From Betaproteobacteria bacterium (GTDB lineage Bacteria > Pseudomonadota > Gammaproteobacteria > Burkholderiales > JACQAP01): 64,000 nucleotides of DNA. Below the pieces are notes generated by a model, which ran no database searches, had not been told where the DNA came from, and saw only the letters and a program-made list of their open reading frames with translations. Below are positions 16,127 to 25,009 of the stretch, piece after piece. Location of the stretch: the NCBI GenBank assembly GCA_016194905.1, contig JACQAP010000012.1, forward strand, positions 62,001 through 126,000, read 5' to 3'. Made by a program: the position numbers and the translations under genes. Every line of letters begins with the position of its first letter. Within the stretch, counting starts at the first letter, position 1.

Positions 16127-16543
16127 CTATTCCTCCACGATCTCGAAATCGTGGGTGATCTCGGCGGTCTTGCCGAGCATGATGGAGGCCGAGCAGTATT
16201 TGTCCGCGGACAGATGGATCGCCCGCTCGACGTGCTCCCGCTTGATGTTGCGCCCATGAATCGTGAAATGAAAGTGAATGCGCGTGAATACTTTCGGATC
16301 GGTGGGCGCGCGATCGGCATCGATTTCCAGTACACAATCACTGATGTCCTGCCGGGCTTTCTTCAGTATGGAGACCACGTCATAAGCCGTGCAGCCACCG
16401 GTGCCGGCCAGAACCGTTTCCATGGGGCGCGGACCCAGATTGCGGCCTCCGCCTTCAGGGGCACCATCCATCAAGATGGCATGGCTGCTTTCGGTTTCAC
16501 CGACGAAGGCGACGTTTTCGATCCATTTCACCCTGACTTTCAT
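16127..16543 (-). CDS. OsmC-family redox protein (YhfA-like)
   Basis: This 138-residue OsmC/Ohr-fold protein has the two cysteines of the family, in GTGGCTAYD and DKYCSASIM, which can form the peroxidatic pair. The sequence MKVRVKWIENVAFVGE and the middle NLGPRPMETVLAG resemble the YhfA/OsmC group rather than Ohr. It probably reduces organic peroxides or handles thiols in the cytoplasm; the true substrate of this subgroup is not settled. Its ATG overlaps the stop of the DUF218 gene by four bases, so the two genes are cotranscribed. Confidence 0.85.
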   Translation of the reverse strand: MKVRVKWIENVAFVGETESSHAILMDGAPEGGGRNLGPRPMETVLAGTGGCTAYDVVSILKKARQDISDCVLEIDADRAPTDPKVFTRIHFHFTIHGRNIKREHVERAIHLSADKYCSASIMLGKTAEITHDFEIVEE

Positions 16544-17316
16544 TGCTGTCCTCGTTGTCCGCGCGCGGCGAGGCGCACATGGTACCAGCCCAATCCAATG
16601 ACTTCGTGGAGGACGGCGCCGCTCAACTCGAGTCCTTGCGAGGAAGGCAGATAATTCAGAATGCCGGGCGGATGCAAAGTGGAAAAACCGGTCGGCGCCT
16701 CGATGACGTGGAATCCTGCTTGTTCGAAAACCAGCCGCGCCCGCGGCATGTGTATGGCATGCGTGACCAGCGCGATGCGATCTATCTTTGCCGCGCCGAG
16801 TTGTTGTCTCGCGTAACGTGCGCTTTCAAATGTGTTGAAAGACTTTTCTTCCAGCCATTTCACATCTGCGCGGAAATCCTGGTTGAGTGCAGCCTTCATC
16901 TGAGCGGCTTCGGTTGTACGGGTGCCGAACGGACTGCCGCCTGACACCAGAATCGGCAATCCGGACAACCGATACAGTCGCGCTCCCCAGCGCACTCTTT
17001 CCAACGTAGCCGCCCCCACGGTATCGCCGCCGTATTCGGGCGCAACCGGATAGCTGCCGGCGCCAAGAATGACGATGGCCTGGGCATCGCCCAGATTTCC
17101 GGTGCCGTCTGGGGGGCGATTTTCGAGCAGTCCGGCCAGCGTGGTCCCGACGACTGGCATGGAAAGCAGAAAAAGTCCCGCCAGAGAGGCCACGAGCAAC
17201 GCCACGCCTGTCCTTCGACGAAAAAAAAGCAGGGCCAATCCCAGAACCGCCAGCAGCAGCAGATTGAGGGGCGGGAGCAACGCAGAACTCAAGGCTTTAA
17301 GGGAGATGAAATTCAT
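16540..17316 (-). CDS. DUF218 (YdcF/ElyC-like) membrane protein
   Basis: This 258-residue protein has two N-terminal membrane segments (~9-32 and ~38-58) followed by a DUF218 domain: AIVILGAGSYPVAPEYGG, RVRWGARLYRLSG, ILVSGGSPFGT, EEKSFNTFESARYAR and LVTHAIHMPRA. This layout matches ElyC/YcbC and SanA-type proteins linked to cell envelope precursors. The biochemical activity of these proteins is not established. It is the first gene of a two-gene unit with the OsmC-family gene and diverges from petA across a 233-base gap. Confidence 0.83.
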   Translation of the reverse strand: MNFISLKALSSALLPPLNLLLLAVLGLALLFFRRRTGVALLVASLAGLFLLSMPVVGTTLAGLLENRPPDGTGNLGDAQAIVILGAGSYPVAPEYGGDTVGAATLERVRWGARLYRLSGLPILVSGGSPFGTRTTEAAQMKAALNQDFRADVKWLEEKSFNTFESARYARQQLGAAKIDRIALVTHAIHMPRARLVFEQAGFHVIEAPTGFSTLHPPGILNYLPSSQGLELSGAVLHEVIGLGWYHVRLAARGQRGQQ

Positions 17317-17489
17317 AAGAATCCGTGTTCTTTCCTGAAGAGTGCCTGCGGCACCGATATCGAAAATGCTGCCAGGTTTGTTGCAGATTCACTGTGCAAC
17401 GCAATATTTTCCACGACCCAAGGATCTCTACCTGTTTTGTGACAGCGACGATTTTTCCCGTTTTTACAAGGGATTAAGGTCAAAACGCT

Positions 17490-17518
17490 GTGATTTTCGG
17501 GGAAACTTGCGATAAAAT
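17490..17518 (+). promoter_or_regulatory. Candidate sigma-70 promoter of petABC
   Basis: TAAAAT at 17513-17518 (five of six to TATAAT) lies 17 bases after GTGATT at 17490-17495, a weak -35 box. The predicted start would leave a leader of ~25 bases before the petA ATG. The remainder of the 233-base divergent space shows AT-rich tracts but nothing else I can assign. Confidence 0.35.
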
Positions 17519-17549
17519 GCCACCTTTTTGAAACCTTACGGGTTCGAAC

Positions 17550-18146
17550 ATGGCTGACAGCATTGTCGATCGTGGCAAAAGGCGTTTCCTTGTTGCCGCA
17601 ACGAGCGTGATGGGCGGGGTGGCGGGGGTGGCGGTCGCCGTGCCGTTCGCGATGAGCATGAACCCCAGTGCACGGGCGCGGGCAGCGGGGGCGCCGGTGG
17701 AGGTGGATATCTCCAAGGTCGAACCCGGAATGATGATTACCATCGAATGGCGCGGTAAACCGGTGTGGATCGTGCGTCGCACGCCTGAAATGCTCGCCAG
17801 CCTGCCGAAGAACGATTCCATAGTAGCGGACCCTAAATCCTCGGCGCCCATGCAGCCCGACTATGCCAGGAACGCAGTGCGTTCGATCAAGCCCGAATAT
17901 CTTGTTCTTGTCGGTATCTGTACGCACCTCGGCTGTTCGCCCTCGCAGAAACTCGCGGCTGGCTTAGACAGCGGCATGGGCAGTGATTGGCCGGGCGGAT
18001 TTTACTGCCCCTGTCATGGTTCCAAGTTCGACCTGGCCGGCCGCGTGTTCAAGGGAGTGCCCGCACCGAACAACCTGGAAGTTCCTCCTTACGCCTATCT
18101 GAGCGATGCCCGGCTGATTATCGGCTCGGACGGCAAGGGGGCATGA
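17550..18146 (+). CDS. petA: Ubiquinol-cytochrome c reductase Rieske iron-sulfur subunit
   Basis: This 198-residue subunit of cytochrome bc1 takes the first electron from ubiquinol and passes it to cytochrome c1. The N terminus has a Tat-like KRRFLV and one membrane anchor (~13-35). The 2Fe-2S ligands are C124 and H126 in CTHLGC and C153 and H156 in CPCHGS; C129 and C155 form the usual disulfide. It is the first gene of petABC, four bases before petB. The complex takes in electrons from quinol and could serve the Sox system and respiration here. Confidence 0.97.
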   Translation: MADSIVDRGKRRFLVAATSVMGGVAGVAVAVPFAMSMNPSARARAAGAPVEVDISKVEPGMMITIEWRGKPVWIVRRTPEMLASLPKNDSIVADPKSSAPMQPDYARNAVRSIKPEYLVLVGICTHLGCSPSQKLAAGLDSGMGSDWPGGFYCPCHGSKFDLAGRVFKGVPAPNNLEVPPYAYLSDARLIIGSDGKGA

Positions 18147-18150
18147 CGCG

Positions 18151-19422
18151 ATGAACAAAGTGAAAGCATTGCTGAACTGGATCGACGAACGCTTTCCGCT
18201 GACGGCGAACTGGAAATCGCACCTGTCGGAATATTACGCGCCGAAGAATTTCAATTTCTGGTACTTCTTCGGATCGCTCGCATTGCTGATGCTGGTGATG
18301 CAGATCGTCACCGGCATTCTGCTGACCATGCACTACAAACCGGATGCGAGCCAGGCCTTCGCTTCCGTCGAGTACATCATGCGCGATGTGCCCTGGGGCT
18401 GGCTCATCCGCTACATGCATTCCACGGGCGCCTCGCTGTTTTTCATTGTCATCTACCTGCACATGTTTCGCGGGCTGCTTTACGGCTCCTACCGCAAGCC
18501 GCGCGAGTTGCTGTGGCTGTTCGGCACGCTGATCTATCTGTGCCTGATGGCGGAGGCCTTCTTCGGGTACCTGCTGCCGTGGGGTCAGATGTCTTACTGG
18601 GGCGCGCAGGTGATCGTGAATCTTTTTGGCGCCGTGCCGTTCATCGGGCCGGATCTGTCGCTCTGGATCAGAGGCGATTACGTTGTTTCGGATGCCACGT
18701 TGAACCGTTTCTTCGCCTTCCACGTTATCGCCGTTCCGCTGGTGCTACTCGGGTTGGTGGCGGCGCATCTGCTGGCACTGCACGAAGTCGGCTCCAACAA
18801 TCCGGACGGCATCGAGATCAAGAAGAAGAAAGACCCCAAGACCGGGATTCCGCTCGACGGCATTCCTTTCCACCCCTACTACGTGGTCAAGGACATCGTC
18901 GGGGTGGTGGTCTTCCTGATGGTCTTCAGCGCGATCGTATTTTTCGCTCCTGAGATGGGCGGCTATTTTCTGGAACACAACAATTTCGTTCCCGCCGATC
19001 CGCTGAAAACGCCTTTGCACATCGCCCCTGTCTGGTATTTCACGCCCTTCTATTCGATCCTGCGGGCCGTGCCGCCGTTGCTGGGCTCGCAGTTCCCTGG
19101 CGTGATGGCGATGGGGCTGTCGGTGATGATTTTCTTCCTGTTGCCGTGGCTCGATCGCGGCGCGGTGAAGTCGATCCGCTATCGTGGCCCGATCTACAAG
19201 GGCGCGCTCGCCCTATTCGTTGTCGCCTTCCTGATCCTTGGCTATCTCGGCACCGAGCCGACCAATCTCTGGGGCCAGTTCGGCTCGTGGCTCGGCGGCG
19301 CGGATCGCGCCACCGTGGTGGCACGCATCTTCACGGTCATCTACTTCCTGTTTTTCCTGCTGATGCCCTGGTACACCAGGATCGACAAGACCAAGCCGGA
19401 GCCTGAGAGGGTGACATCGTGA
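18151..19422 (+). CDS. petB: Cytochrome b subunit of bc1 complex
   Basis: This 423-residue membrane protein has eight predicted membrane helices. The two heme pairs are visible as His residues in helix B (YMHSTGASLFFIVIYLHMFRG region) and helix D (FHVIAVPLVLLGLVAAH region). The quinol-site motif PEMGGYF (variant of PEWY) lies near residue 270, and a second Q-site segment GAVPFIGPDL is at ~160. Length is normal for the proteobacterial form. Its stop overlaps the GTG of petC, so translation is coupled. Confidence 0.97.
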   Translation: MNKVKALLNWIDERFPLTANWKSHLSEYYAPKNFNFWYFFGSLALLMLVMQIVTGILLTMHYKPDASQAFASVEYIMRDVPWGWLIRYMHSTGASLFFIVIYLHMFRGLLYGSYRKPRELLWLFGTLIYLCLMAEAFFGYLLPWGQMSYWGAQVIVNLFGAVPFIGPDLSLWIRGDYVVSDATLNRFFAFHVIAVPLVLLGLVAAHLLALHEVGSNNPDGIEIKKKKDPKTGIPLDGIPFHPYYVVKDIVGVVVFLMVFSAIVFFAPEMGGYFLEHNNFVPADPLKTPLHIAPVWYFTPFYSILRAVPPLLGSQFPGVMAMGLSVMIFFLLPWLDRGAVKSIRYRGPIYKGALALFVVAFLILGYLGTEPTNLWGQFGSWLGGADRATVVARIFTVIYFLFFLLMPWYTRIDKTKPEPERVTS

Positions 19423-20144
19423 GAAAACTGTTTTTCGCAGTGCTGTTCGCGCCGTTTGCCGTATTTGCGTCGGGAGACGAACTGCAGCTCGATCGCGCCG
19501 ACATCGATCCCAACGATGCGATTTCGATCCAGCGCGGAGCCCGCGTCTTCGTCAATTACTGCCTGAACTGTCATTCTGCGAGTGCGATGCGCTACAACCG
19601 CCTGACGGATCTGGGCCTGACCGAACAGCAGATCAAGGAAAATCTGCTGTTCACGGCCGACAAGGTGGGCGACCCGATGACTATCAGCGCCAGTCGCAAG
19701 GACCAGCGTCAGTGGTTTGGCGTCGAGCCGCCCGACTTGTCTGTCGTCGCGCGCTCACGCGGTACGGACTGGCTCTACACTTATCTGCGCACGTTCTATC
19801 GCGACGAGAAGCGCACGACCGGCTGGAATAATCTGGCCTTTCCCAACGTCGGCATGCCGCACGCGCTGTGGCAGCTGCAAGGCTCTCAGGTCTTGAAGAC
19901 CGAAAGCGAAGAACACGAGGGGAACAAGGTCGAGCACAAGATGCTCGTGCTGGAACACCCCGGCAGCCTGTCCACGCTCGAATACGACAAGCTCACCCGC
20001 GATCTGGTGAACTTCCTGTCCTATATGGGCGAGCCTGAAAAAACGAAACGTTCGCAAATCGGCATCGTCGTGCTGTTCTTCCTGTTGCTCCTCCTGGTGC
20101 CGGCGTGGCTGCTCAAGAGGGAGTACTGGAAAGACGTGCACTGA
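19419..20144 (+). CDS. petC: Cytochrome c1 subunit of bc1 complex
   Basis: This 241-residue cytochrome has a signal peptide (MRKLFFAVLFAPFAVFA), the c-type heme site CLNCH at 48-52, a distal Met likely in NVGMPHALWQ, and a C-terminal membrane anchor (LFFLLLLLVPAWLL) followed by a basic end. It accepts electrons from the Rieske centre and reduces soluble cytochrome c. The start is the GTG at 19419 overlapping the petB stop. The order petABC followed by sspAB is widely conserved in beta- and gammaproteobacteria. Confidence 0.96.
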   Translation: MRKLFFAVLFAPFAVFASGDELQLDRADIDPNDAISIQRGARVFVNYCLNCHSASAMRYNRLTDLGLTEQQIKENLLFTADKVGDPMTISASRKDQRQWFGVEPPDLSVVARSRGTDWLYTYLRTFYRDEKRTTGWNNLAFPNVGMPHALWQLQGSQVLKTESEEHEGNKVEHKMLVLEHPGSLSTLEYDKLTRDLVNFLSYMGEPEKTKRSQIGIVVLFFLLLLLVPAWLLKREYWKDVH

Positions 20145-20164
20145 CCAACCCAGGTAACAAGCCA

Positions 20165-20764
20165 ATGATGACTCTTTACTCGGGCACCACCTGCCCTTTC
20201 AGCCAACGCTGCCGGATCGTCCTCTTCGAAAAGGGGATGGATTTCCAGATCATCGATGTCGATCTGTTCAACAAGCCGGAAGACCTGGCAGTGATGAATC
20301 CGTACAACCGCACCCCGGTGCTGGTCGAACGCGATCTGATTCTTTACGAATCCAACATCATCAACGAATACATCGACGATCGCTTCCCGCATCCGCAACT
20401 GATGCCGGCCGATCCGGTGATGAGGGCACGGGCGCGCCTGTTCCTGTTTCGCTTCGAGAATGAACTGTTCTCCAACATCGATGCGATCGATAGCGGCACG
20501 CAGAAGCAGGCGGAGAAGGCCCGACTGGCAATCCGCGACAACCTGACGCAGATTGCCCCTGTGTTCGTGAAACAGAAGTACATGCTCGGCGAGGAATTTT
20601 CGATGCTCGATGTGGCCATCGCGCCGCTTTTGTGGCGTCTGGATTTCTACGGCATCCAGTTGCCGAAGCAGGCGGCGCCGCTGATGAAATATGCCGAGAG
20701 GCTGTTCAGCCGCCCGGCTTTCATCGAAGCACTCACGGCTTCGGAGAAGGTGATGCGCAAGTGA
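20165..20764 (+). CDS. sspA: Stringent starvation protein A (GST fold)
   Basis: This 199-residue glutathione-transferase-fold protein starts MMTLYSGTTCPFSQRCR and has NRTPVLVERDLILYESNIINEYID, the thioredoxin-like half, followed by an all-helical domain. SspA binds RNA polymerase and adjusts transcription in starvation and acid stress; it lacks GST activity in studied cases. The ATG at 20165 lies behind AGGTA; a second Met follows directly. It is downstream of petC and overlaps sspB by four bases. Confidence 0.94.
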   Translation: MMTLYSGTTCPFSQRCRIVLFEKGMDFQIIDVDLFNKPEDLAVMNPYNRTPVLVERDLILYESNIINEYIDDRFPHPQLMPADPVMRARARLFLFRFENELFSNIDAIDSGTQKQAEKARLAIRDNLTQIAPVFVKQKYMLGEEFSMLDVAIAPLLWRLDFYGIQLPKQAAPLMKYAERLFSRPAFIEALTASEKVMRK

Positions 20765-21183
20765 AAGAGGCATCCACCACGCCGTATCTGATCCGCGCGA
20801 TCTTCGAGTGGTGTTGTGACAACGGCCTCACGCCCTATATCGCCGTCAAGGTCGACGAGACGACGAAGGTGCCGATGGAGTACGTCAAGAACGGCGAAAT
20901 CGTTCTCAATGTAAGTCCGGACGCCACGCACAATCTGAAGATCGGTAACGATCTGTTGCAATTCTCCGCCAGGTTCGCCGGCGTCTCGCGCGAGATTTCC
21001 GTGCCGATCAATACCATCGGTGGCATCTTTGCGAAGGAGACCGGCCAAGGCCTTTCGTTCCAGACTTCGCCCTCGCTGCCAGCCCAGGTGGTTGCGCCGA
21101 CGAAAGCTGATGTCGTGCCACCCGACGACGATCATCCGGCACCCCCGTCAGGCGGCCGGCCACGCCTTCAGGTCATCAAGTAA
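20761..21183 (+). CDS. sspB: ClpXP adaptor SspB
   Basis: This 140-residue adaptor hands ssrA-tagged proteins to ClpXP. The folded domain (~5-110) has the family segments PYLIRAIFEWCCDNGLTPYI, GEIVLNVSPDAT and ISVPINTIGGIFAKE. A flexible acidic linker (PPDDDHPAPPSGG) leads to the C-terminal ClpX-binding tail RPRLQVIK, which matches the known tail motif. The start is a GTG overlapping the sspA stop (GTGA), so the pair is translationally coupled. Confidence 0.96.
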   Translation: MKEASTTPYLIRAIFEWCCDNGLTPYIAVKVDETTKVPMEYVKNGEIVLNVSPDATHNLKIGNDLLQFSARFAGVSREISVPINTIGGIFAKETGQGLSFQTSPSLPAQVVAPTKADVVPPDDDHPAPPSGGRPRLQVIK

Positions 21184-21206
21184 TCCCGCGTTACCCGGTG
21201 CCGGCT

Positions 21207-21212
21207 TATAAT
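21207..21212 (+). promoter_or_regulatory. -10 box of the tRNA-Thr gene
   Basis: A perfect TATAAT lies ten bases before the first base of tRNA-Thr, which would place the transcript start two or three bases upstream of the mature end. No convincing -35 box is seen; the upstream DNA is the end of sspB. Confidence 0.5.
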
Positions 21213-21221
21213 TTCGCACAG

Positions 21222-21297
21222 GCCGGCATAGCTCAGTTGGTAGAGCAGTTGATTTGTAATCAAAAGGTCGCGGGTTCGATTCCTGCTGTCGGCACCA
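21222..21297 (+). tRNA. tRNA-Thr (anticodon UGU)
   Basis: The 76-base cloverleaf has acceptor arms GCCGGCA and TGTCGGC, a D loop AGTTGGTA, anticodon TGT at 21255-21257, T arm GCGGG/CCTGC with TTCGATT, and an encoded CCA at 21295-21297. The anticodon reads ACA and other ACN codons. The top pair of the anticodon stem would be G27 against A43, a mismatch. It lies between sspB and a small secreted protein. Confidence 0.98.
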
Positions 21298-21356
21298 TTG
21301 ATTCTTCGTTCTCTCATCATCTTCAGGTGCGCCGCAAATCCGGGCGCGACAACGAA

Positions 21357-21695
21357 ATGCTCAAGACCACTCTCACGATTGTGTTGACGATGATCGCCGC
21401 AGGTGCGCTGGCGCAAACCAGCAATGCGCCGCTTTCGCTCGAGGTGGCCCAGCAGCGCGCCCGGTTTGCGCGGGACCAGATGACCGCCGCGGAAGGCAAA
21501 GTGCAGGCGGCGGAGAAGAAGGAAAAAGCGGCGCAAAAGCGTCTCGAGGAAGCCAAGGCAGAGGCAGAACAGGCCACAAAGCAGCTTCAGGAAGCGCAAG
21601 CGGAAGTCGCCAAGGCGCGCGAGCGGCATGATCAGGCCTACCAGGATCTCAAGCGCGCCCACGACGCCTTTCAGGAATCGAACAAGCAGCGGTAA
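21357..21695 (+). CDS. Small exported coiled-coil protein, function unknown
   Basis: This 112-residue product has a signal peptide (MLKTTLTIVLTMIAAGALA, cut before Q20), then ~85 residues rich in Ala, Glu, Lys and Gln with a heptad pattern (for example AAEKKEKAAQKRLEEAKAEA), which predicts one long coiled coil. I do not recognise a named family. Its composition recalls small periplasmic coiled-coil proteins and TolA-like linkers. The ATG at 21357 lies 59 bases after the tRNA; the longer frame would run through the tRNA and is not credible. It has no Cys and no lipobox. Confidence 0.65.
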   Translation: MLKTTLTIVLTMIAAGALAQTSNAPLSLEVAQQRARFARDQMTAAEGKVQAAEKKEKAAQKRLEEAKAEAEQATKQLQEAQAEVAKARERHDQAYQDLKRAHDAFQESNKQR

Positions 21696-21759
21696 TTCTG
21701 CCTAGCCGCGGCTCGGCTTCTTTCCGGGTTTTCGCTGCAGCGTACGGCGATGCATGCGG

Positions 21760-21765
21760 TATACT
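21760..21765 (+). promoter_or_regulatory. Candidate -10 box upstream of sucC
   Basis: TATACT (five of six) lies 135 bases before the sucC ATG in the 205-base gap after the coiled-coil gene. No good -35 partner is visible at 16-18 bases. Near 21700 the palindrome AGCCGCGGCT could form a weak hairpin before a T-rich stretch. I see no gene in this gap. Confidence 0.25.
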
Positions 21766-21900
21766 TCCCGCGCTTCCTGCGGTCGGCACTCCTTGCCGAT
21801 CTTCTGCTGGCTATCCTATTGGCTTGCTCCGGCGTGCGCTGCATGCGGGAAAGCGGCGTGCCGGTGTAAATGCGGGTCCGACAAGAAGCGAAGGTCAGCG

Positions 21901-23070
21901 ATGAAAATTCACGAATACCAGGCGAAGGAAATCCTCAGGAATTACGGCGTCACTACGCCTCGCGGAGTGGTTTGTTTCGACGTCAACGAAGCGGTGGCTG
22001 CCGCGAGCAAACTCGGCGGCAAGGTATGGGTGGTGAAAGCCCAGATCCATGCCGGCGGACGCGGCAAGGGTGGCGGGGTCAAGGTCGCCAGGTCCGTCGA
22101 TGAAGTGCGCGAGTGGGCGTCCAGAATCCTCGGCATGCAGCTCAAGACCCATCAGACCGGACCCGAGGGCCAGAAGGTGCGGCGCCTGCTGGTCGAAGAG
22201 GGCGCCGATATCCGCAAGGAGTTGTACATCGGCCTGGTGGTGGACCGCGGCACGCAGGAGGTCTGCGTGATGGCTTCCTCGGAAGGCGGCATGGACATCG
22301 AAGAGGTTGCCGCGCACACGCCGGAAAAAATCCACAAGATATTCGTCGATCCGCAGAAGGGATTGACCGATGCGCAAGCCGACCACCTGGCGCGCAAGAT
22401 CGGCATTCCCGAAGAAAGTGTGCCGAAAGCGCGAGCGATCTTGAAAAGTCTGTACAAAGCGTTCTGGGAAACCGACGCGTCGCTCGCGGAAATCAATCCG
22501 CTGATTCTAACCGGCAACGGCGACGTGGTCGCGCTCGATGCCAAGATGAACTTCGACGACAACGCGCTCTACCGGCACGAAGACATCGTCGCCATGCGCG
22601 ATCTCGACGAAGAGGATCCAGCCGAGATCGAAGCATCCAAGCACGGCCTGACCTATATTTCACTCGACGGCAACATCGGCTGCCTGGTCAACGGTGCCGG
22701 CCTGGCGATGGCGACCATGGACACCATCAAGCTTTTCGGCGGCGAGCCGGCCAATTTTCTCGACGTAGGCGGCGGAGCAACCACCGAGAAAGTCACCGAG
22801 GCTTTCAAGCTGATGCTGCGCAATCCGAATCTGCGCGCCATCCTGGTAAACATTTTCGGGGGCATCATGAAATGCGACGTGATTGCCACCGGCGTGGTCG
22901 AAGCGGCCAGGCAGGTGAAGCTCGGCGTTCCGCTGGTGGTGCGCATGAAAGGCACCAACGAAGATCTCGGCAAGAAAATCCTCGCCGAGTCCGGCTTGCC
23001 GATCATCCAGGCCGGCAACATGGCGGAGGCTGCGGAAAAAGTCGTGTCCGCAGCAAAGGGAGCACGCTGA
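21901..23070 (+). CDS. sucC: Succinate-CoA ligase beta subunit
   Basis: This 389-residue subunit of the TCA-cycle enzyme binds ADP or GDP in its ATP-grasp domain and succinate at the subunit interface. It starts [17 protein letters not shown], has the [12 protein letters not shown] nucleotide loop, the LDVGGGA region and [14 protein letters not shown] near the C terminus, all diagnostic. Length is normal. I chose the ATG at 21901, behind a GAAGG ribosome site; the frame extends upstream without similarity. Its TGA overlaps the sucD ATG. Confidence 0.98.
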   Translation: MKIHEYQAKEILRNYGVTTPRGVVCFDVNEAVAAASKLGGKVWVVKAQIHAGGRGKGGGVKVARSVDEVREWASRILGMQLKTHQTGPEGQKVRRLLVEEGADIRKELYIGLVVDRGTQEVCVMASSEGGMDIEEVAAHTPEKIHKIFVDPQKGLTDAQADHLARKIGIPEESVPKARAILKSLYKAFWETDASLAEINPLILTGNGDVVALDAKMNFDDNALYRHEDIVAMRDLDEEDPAEIEASKHGLTYISLDGNIGCLVNGAGLAMATMDTIKLFGGEPANFLDVGGGATTEKVTEAFKLMLRNPNLRAILVNIFGGIMKCDVIATGVVEAARQVKLGVPLVVRMKGTNEDLGKKILAESGLPIIQAGNMAEAAEKVVSAAKGAR

Positions 23071-23954
23071 TGCCCATCCTCGTCAACAAAAATACCAAGG
23101 TCATTACCCAGGGCATCACCGGCAGGACCGGCCAGTTTCATACCCGGGCCTGCCGTGACTACGCCAACGGGAAAAATTGTTTTGTCGCCGGCGTTCATCC
23201 GACCAAGGCCGGTCAGGATTTCGAGGGCATTCCGATTTTCGCCTCGGTGCGCGAAGCAAAGCAGCAGACGAGCGCGAATGCCTCGGTCATCTATGTTCCG
23301 CCGCCCGGCGCGGCCGCTGCGATCTGGGAAGCCGTCGAAGCCGATCTGGATTTGGTGATCTGCATCACGGAAGGCATCCCGGTGCGCGACATGATCGAAG
23401 TGCGCGATCGCATGCGCAAGCAGAACCGGAAGACACTACTGCTCGGTCCGAACTGTCCCGGCGCGATCACGCCCGATGAAATCAAGATCGGCATCATGCC
23501 CGGGCACATCCATCGCAAAGGTCCGATCGGCGTGGTATCGCGTTCCGGCACGCTGACTTACGAGGCGGTCGGCCAGCTCACCGAAATTGGACTCGGACAA
23601 TCCTCAGCAGTCGGCATCGGCGGCGATCCGGTAAACGGACTCAAGCATATCGACATACTCAAGCTGTTCAACGACGATCCGGCCACCGAGGCGGTGGTCA
23701 TGATCGGCGAGATCGGGGGCTCCGACGAAGAGGATGCGGCCCTGTGGGCCAAACAGCACATGAAGAAACCGGTGGTCGGATTCATTGCAGGCGTGACCGC
23801 GCCACCGGGCAAACGCATGGGCCATGCCGGCGCAATCATCTCCGGCGGCAAGGGCACCGCCGCGGAGAAGCTCTCGGTCATGGAGGAGTGTGGCATCAAG
23901 GTCACCAAGAATCCCGCGGAGATGGGAAAGCTGCTGAAGTCGGTGTTGCGCTAG
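23070..23954 (+). CDS. sucD: Succinate-CoA ligase alpha subunit
   Basis: This 294-residue subunit carries the phosphohistidine and binds CoA. It begins [18 protein letters not shown] with the CoA-binding Rossmann fold, holds [10 protein letters not shown] and [10 protein letters not shown], and the active-site His lies in [11 protein letters not shown] near residue 251. Length is normal. The ATG overlaps the sucC stop (TGATG), so both subunits are made in balance. It is followed after 82 bases by a TerC-family gene that has no pathway link to it. Confidence 0.98.
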   Translation: MPILVNKNTKVITQGITGRTGQFHTRACRDYANGKNCFVAGVHPTKAGQDFEGIPIFASVREAKQQTSANASVIYVPPPGAAAAIWEAVEADLDLVICITEGIPVRDMIEVRDRMRKQNRKTLLLGPNCPGAITPDEIKIGIMPGHIHRKGPIGVVSRSGTLTYEAVGQLTEIGLGQSSAVGIGGDPVNGLKHIDILKLFNDDPATEAVVMIGEIGGSDEEDAALWAKQHMKKPVVGFIAGVTAPPGKRMGHAGAIISGGKGTAAEKLSVMEECGIKVTKNPAEMGKLLKSVLR

Positions 23955-24036
23955 CGCACTTGATCTGCGCGATGGGTCCGGCGTTGCAACGAATGAATCG
24001 GTCAAGCCGGCACGGTCTCGATCAATCGGCCTAGCC

Positions 24037-24744
24037 ATGGACAGCCAGTTCTGGCTCGGTCTGCTCGAGATCATCGGCGTCAACATCGTCTTGAGCGGTG
24101 ATAACGCCGTGGTCATTGCGCTTGCCGCGCGCTCGCTGCCGCAACGCCAGCAGCGTGCCGCCATCGTGATCGGCAGCGGCGCGGCCATCGTCCTGCGGGT
24201 GATCCTTACAGCGGTGGCGACACGCGTACTCGCGCTGCCCTATCTGAAACTCGTCGGCGCGCTTCTGCTGCTCTGGATCGGCATTCAGCTCCTGCTGCCC
24301 GGAGATGAAGACGACGGCTCCGCAGCGCAGGCTGCCGGCCATCTCATGGCGGCTGTGCGCACCATCCTGTTCGCCGATCTGGTGATGAGTCTGGACAATG
24401 TGATCGCCGTTGCCGCCGCCGCGCACGGCGATCTCGTGTTGTTGATTCTGGGCCTGGCGATCAGCATTCCGCTGATCGTGTTCGGCAGTACCGTGATCCT
24501 CAAGCTGATGGACCGCTTTCCGGTCGTGATCAAACTCGGGGCTGGATTGCTTGGCTACGTTGCCGGTGAAATGCTGTTGGCGGAACCGGTGCTGGACGCT
24601 TACGACCAGGCAGCGATTGTTCACGTACTGATTCCCTGGGTCGGCGCGTTGCTGGTGATCGGAATCGGAGCCTGGCTGGCGGCGAGGATCGACGCCAAAC
24701 GTCGCCGTCATACTGCGGTCGCGGCGGGAGAAAACCGGCAATAG
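24037..24744 (+). CDS. TerC/YjbE-family integral membrane protein, probable Mn2+ exporter
   Basis: This 235-residue protein has seven or so membrane helices. Two acidic metal-site motifs mark the TerC family: NIVLSGDNAVVIAL near 15-28 and LVMSLDNVIAVAAA in the middle. TerC proteins of this YjbE subgroup have been tied to manganese export and to loading exported metalloenzymes. In this organism a second, unrelated manganese exporter type lies 300 bases away on the other strand. No yybP-ykoY riboswitch fits in the short upstream gap. Tellurite resistance, after which the family is named, is not implied. Confidence 0.82.
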   Translation: MDSQFWLGLLEIIGVNIVLSGDNAVVIALAARSLPQRQQRAAIVIGSGAAIVLRVILTAVATRVLALPYLKLVGALLLLWIGIQLLLPGDEDDGSAAQAAGHLMAAVRTILFADLVMSLDNVIAVAAAAHGDLVLLILGLAISIPLIVFGSTVILKLMDRFPVVIKLGAGLLGYVAGEMLLAEPVLDAYDQAAIVHVLIPWVGALLVIGIGAWLAARIDAKRRRHTAVAAGENRQ

Positions 24745-24799
24745 CAGGAACGCGTCGGAAAAATCGCGCGACTATCTTATCGTTGACGACATCAAATGA

Positions 24800-25009
24800 T
24801 CACAGCCGATTTTTCAACTTTTCTTGCTGACTACGCGCAATGCGCTTCGCCAGGCAATCGGCGCAGTAACAGTCCGCGTCCGGGTCCGGCAGCGGCATGA
24901 CCGGTGCGAATTCCCGGCTGCACCAGCACGGCGTGTCCTGCCCCATGCCGCACTCGAAAGCAGCGCCGCAGTCGGAACAGTGTTTCTGCGATGGCGTGGC
25001 TAGACTCAT
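24800..25009 (-). CDS. Small cysteine-rich CWC-type protein
   Basis: This 69-residue protein has nine cysteines, including CSDCG, CWCSREF and CYCADC, with the CWC triplet that names the Cys_rich_CWC family. The spacing suggests one or two zinc sites. No enzyme activity is known for the family. The ATG at 25009 overlaps the last bases of the manganese exporter gene (ATGA), so it is translated with it; longer frames upstream are the antisense phase of that gene. The C terminus is basic (KLKNRL). Confidence 0.72.
   Translation of the reverse strand: MSLATPSQKHCSDCGAAFECGMGQDTPCWCSREFAPVMPLPDPDADCYCADCLAKRIARSQQEKLKNRL

Noticed and set aside
22113-23069. Long frame in an alternative phase of sucC running into sucD
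   Set aside because: Only the part from 23070 onward is real (sucD); upstream is an out-of-phase reading of sucC.
23955-24036. yybP-ykoY manganese riboswitch before the TerC gene
   Set aside because: The gap is only 82 bases and shows none of the conserved riboswitch parts; the gap before the MneA-type gene (64 bases) also lacks them.
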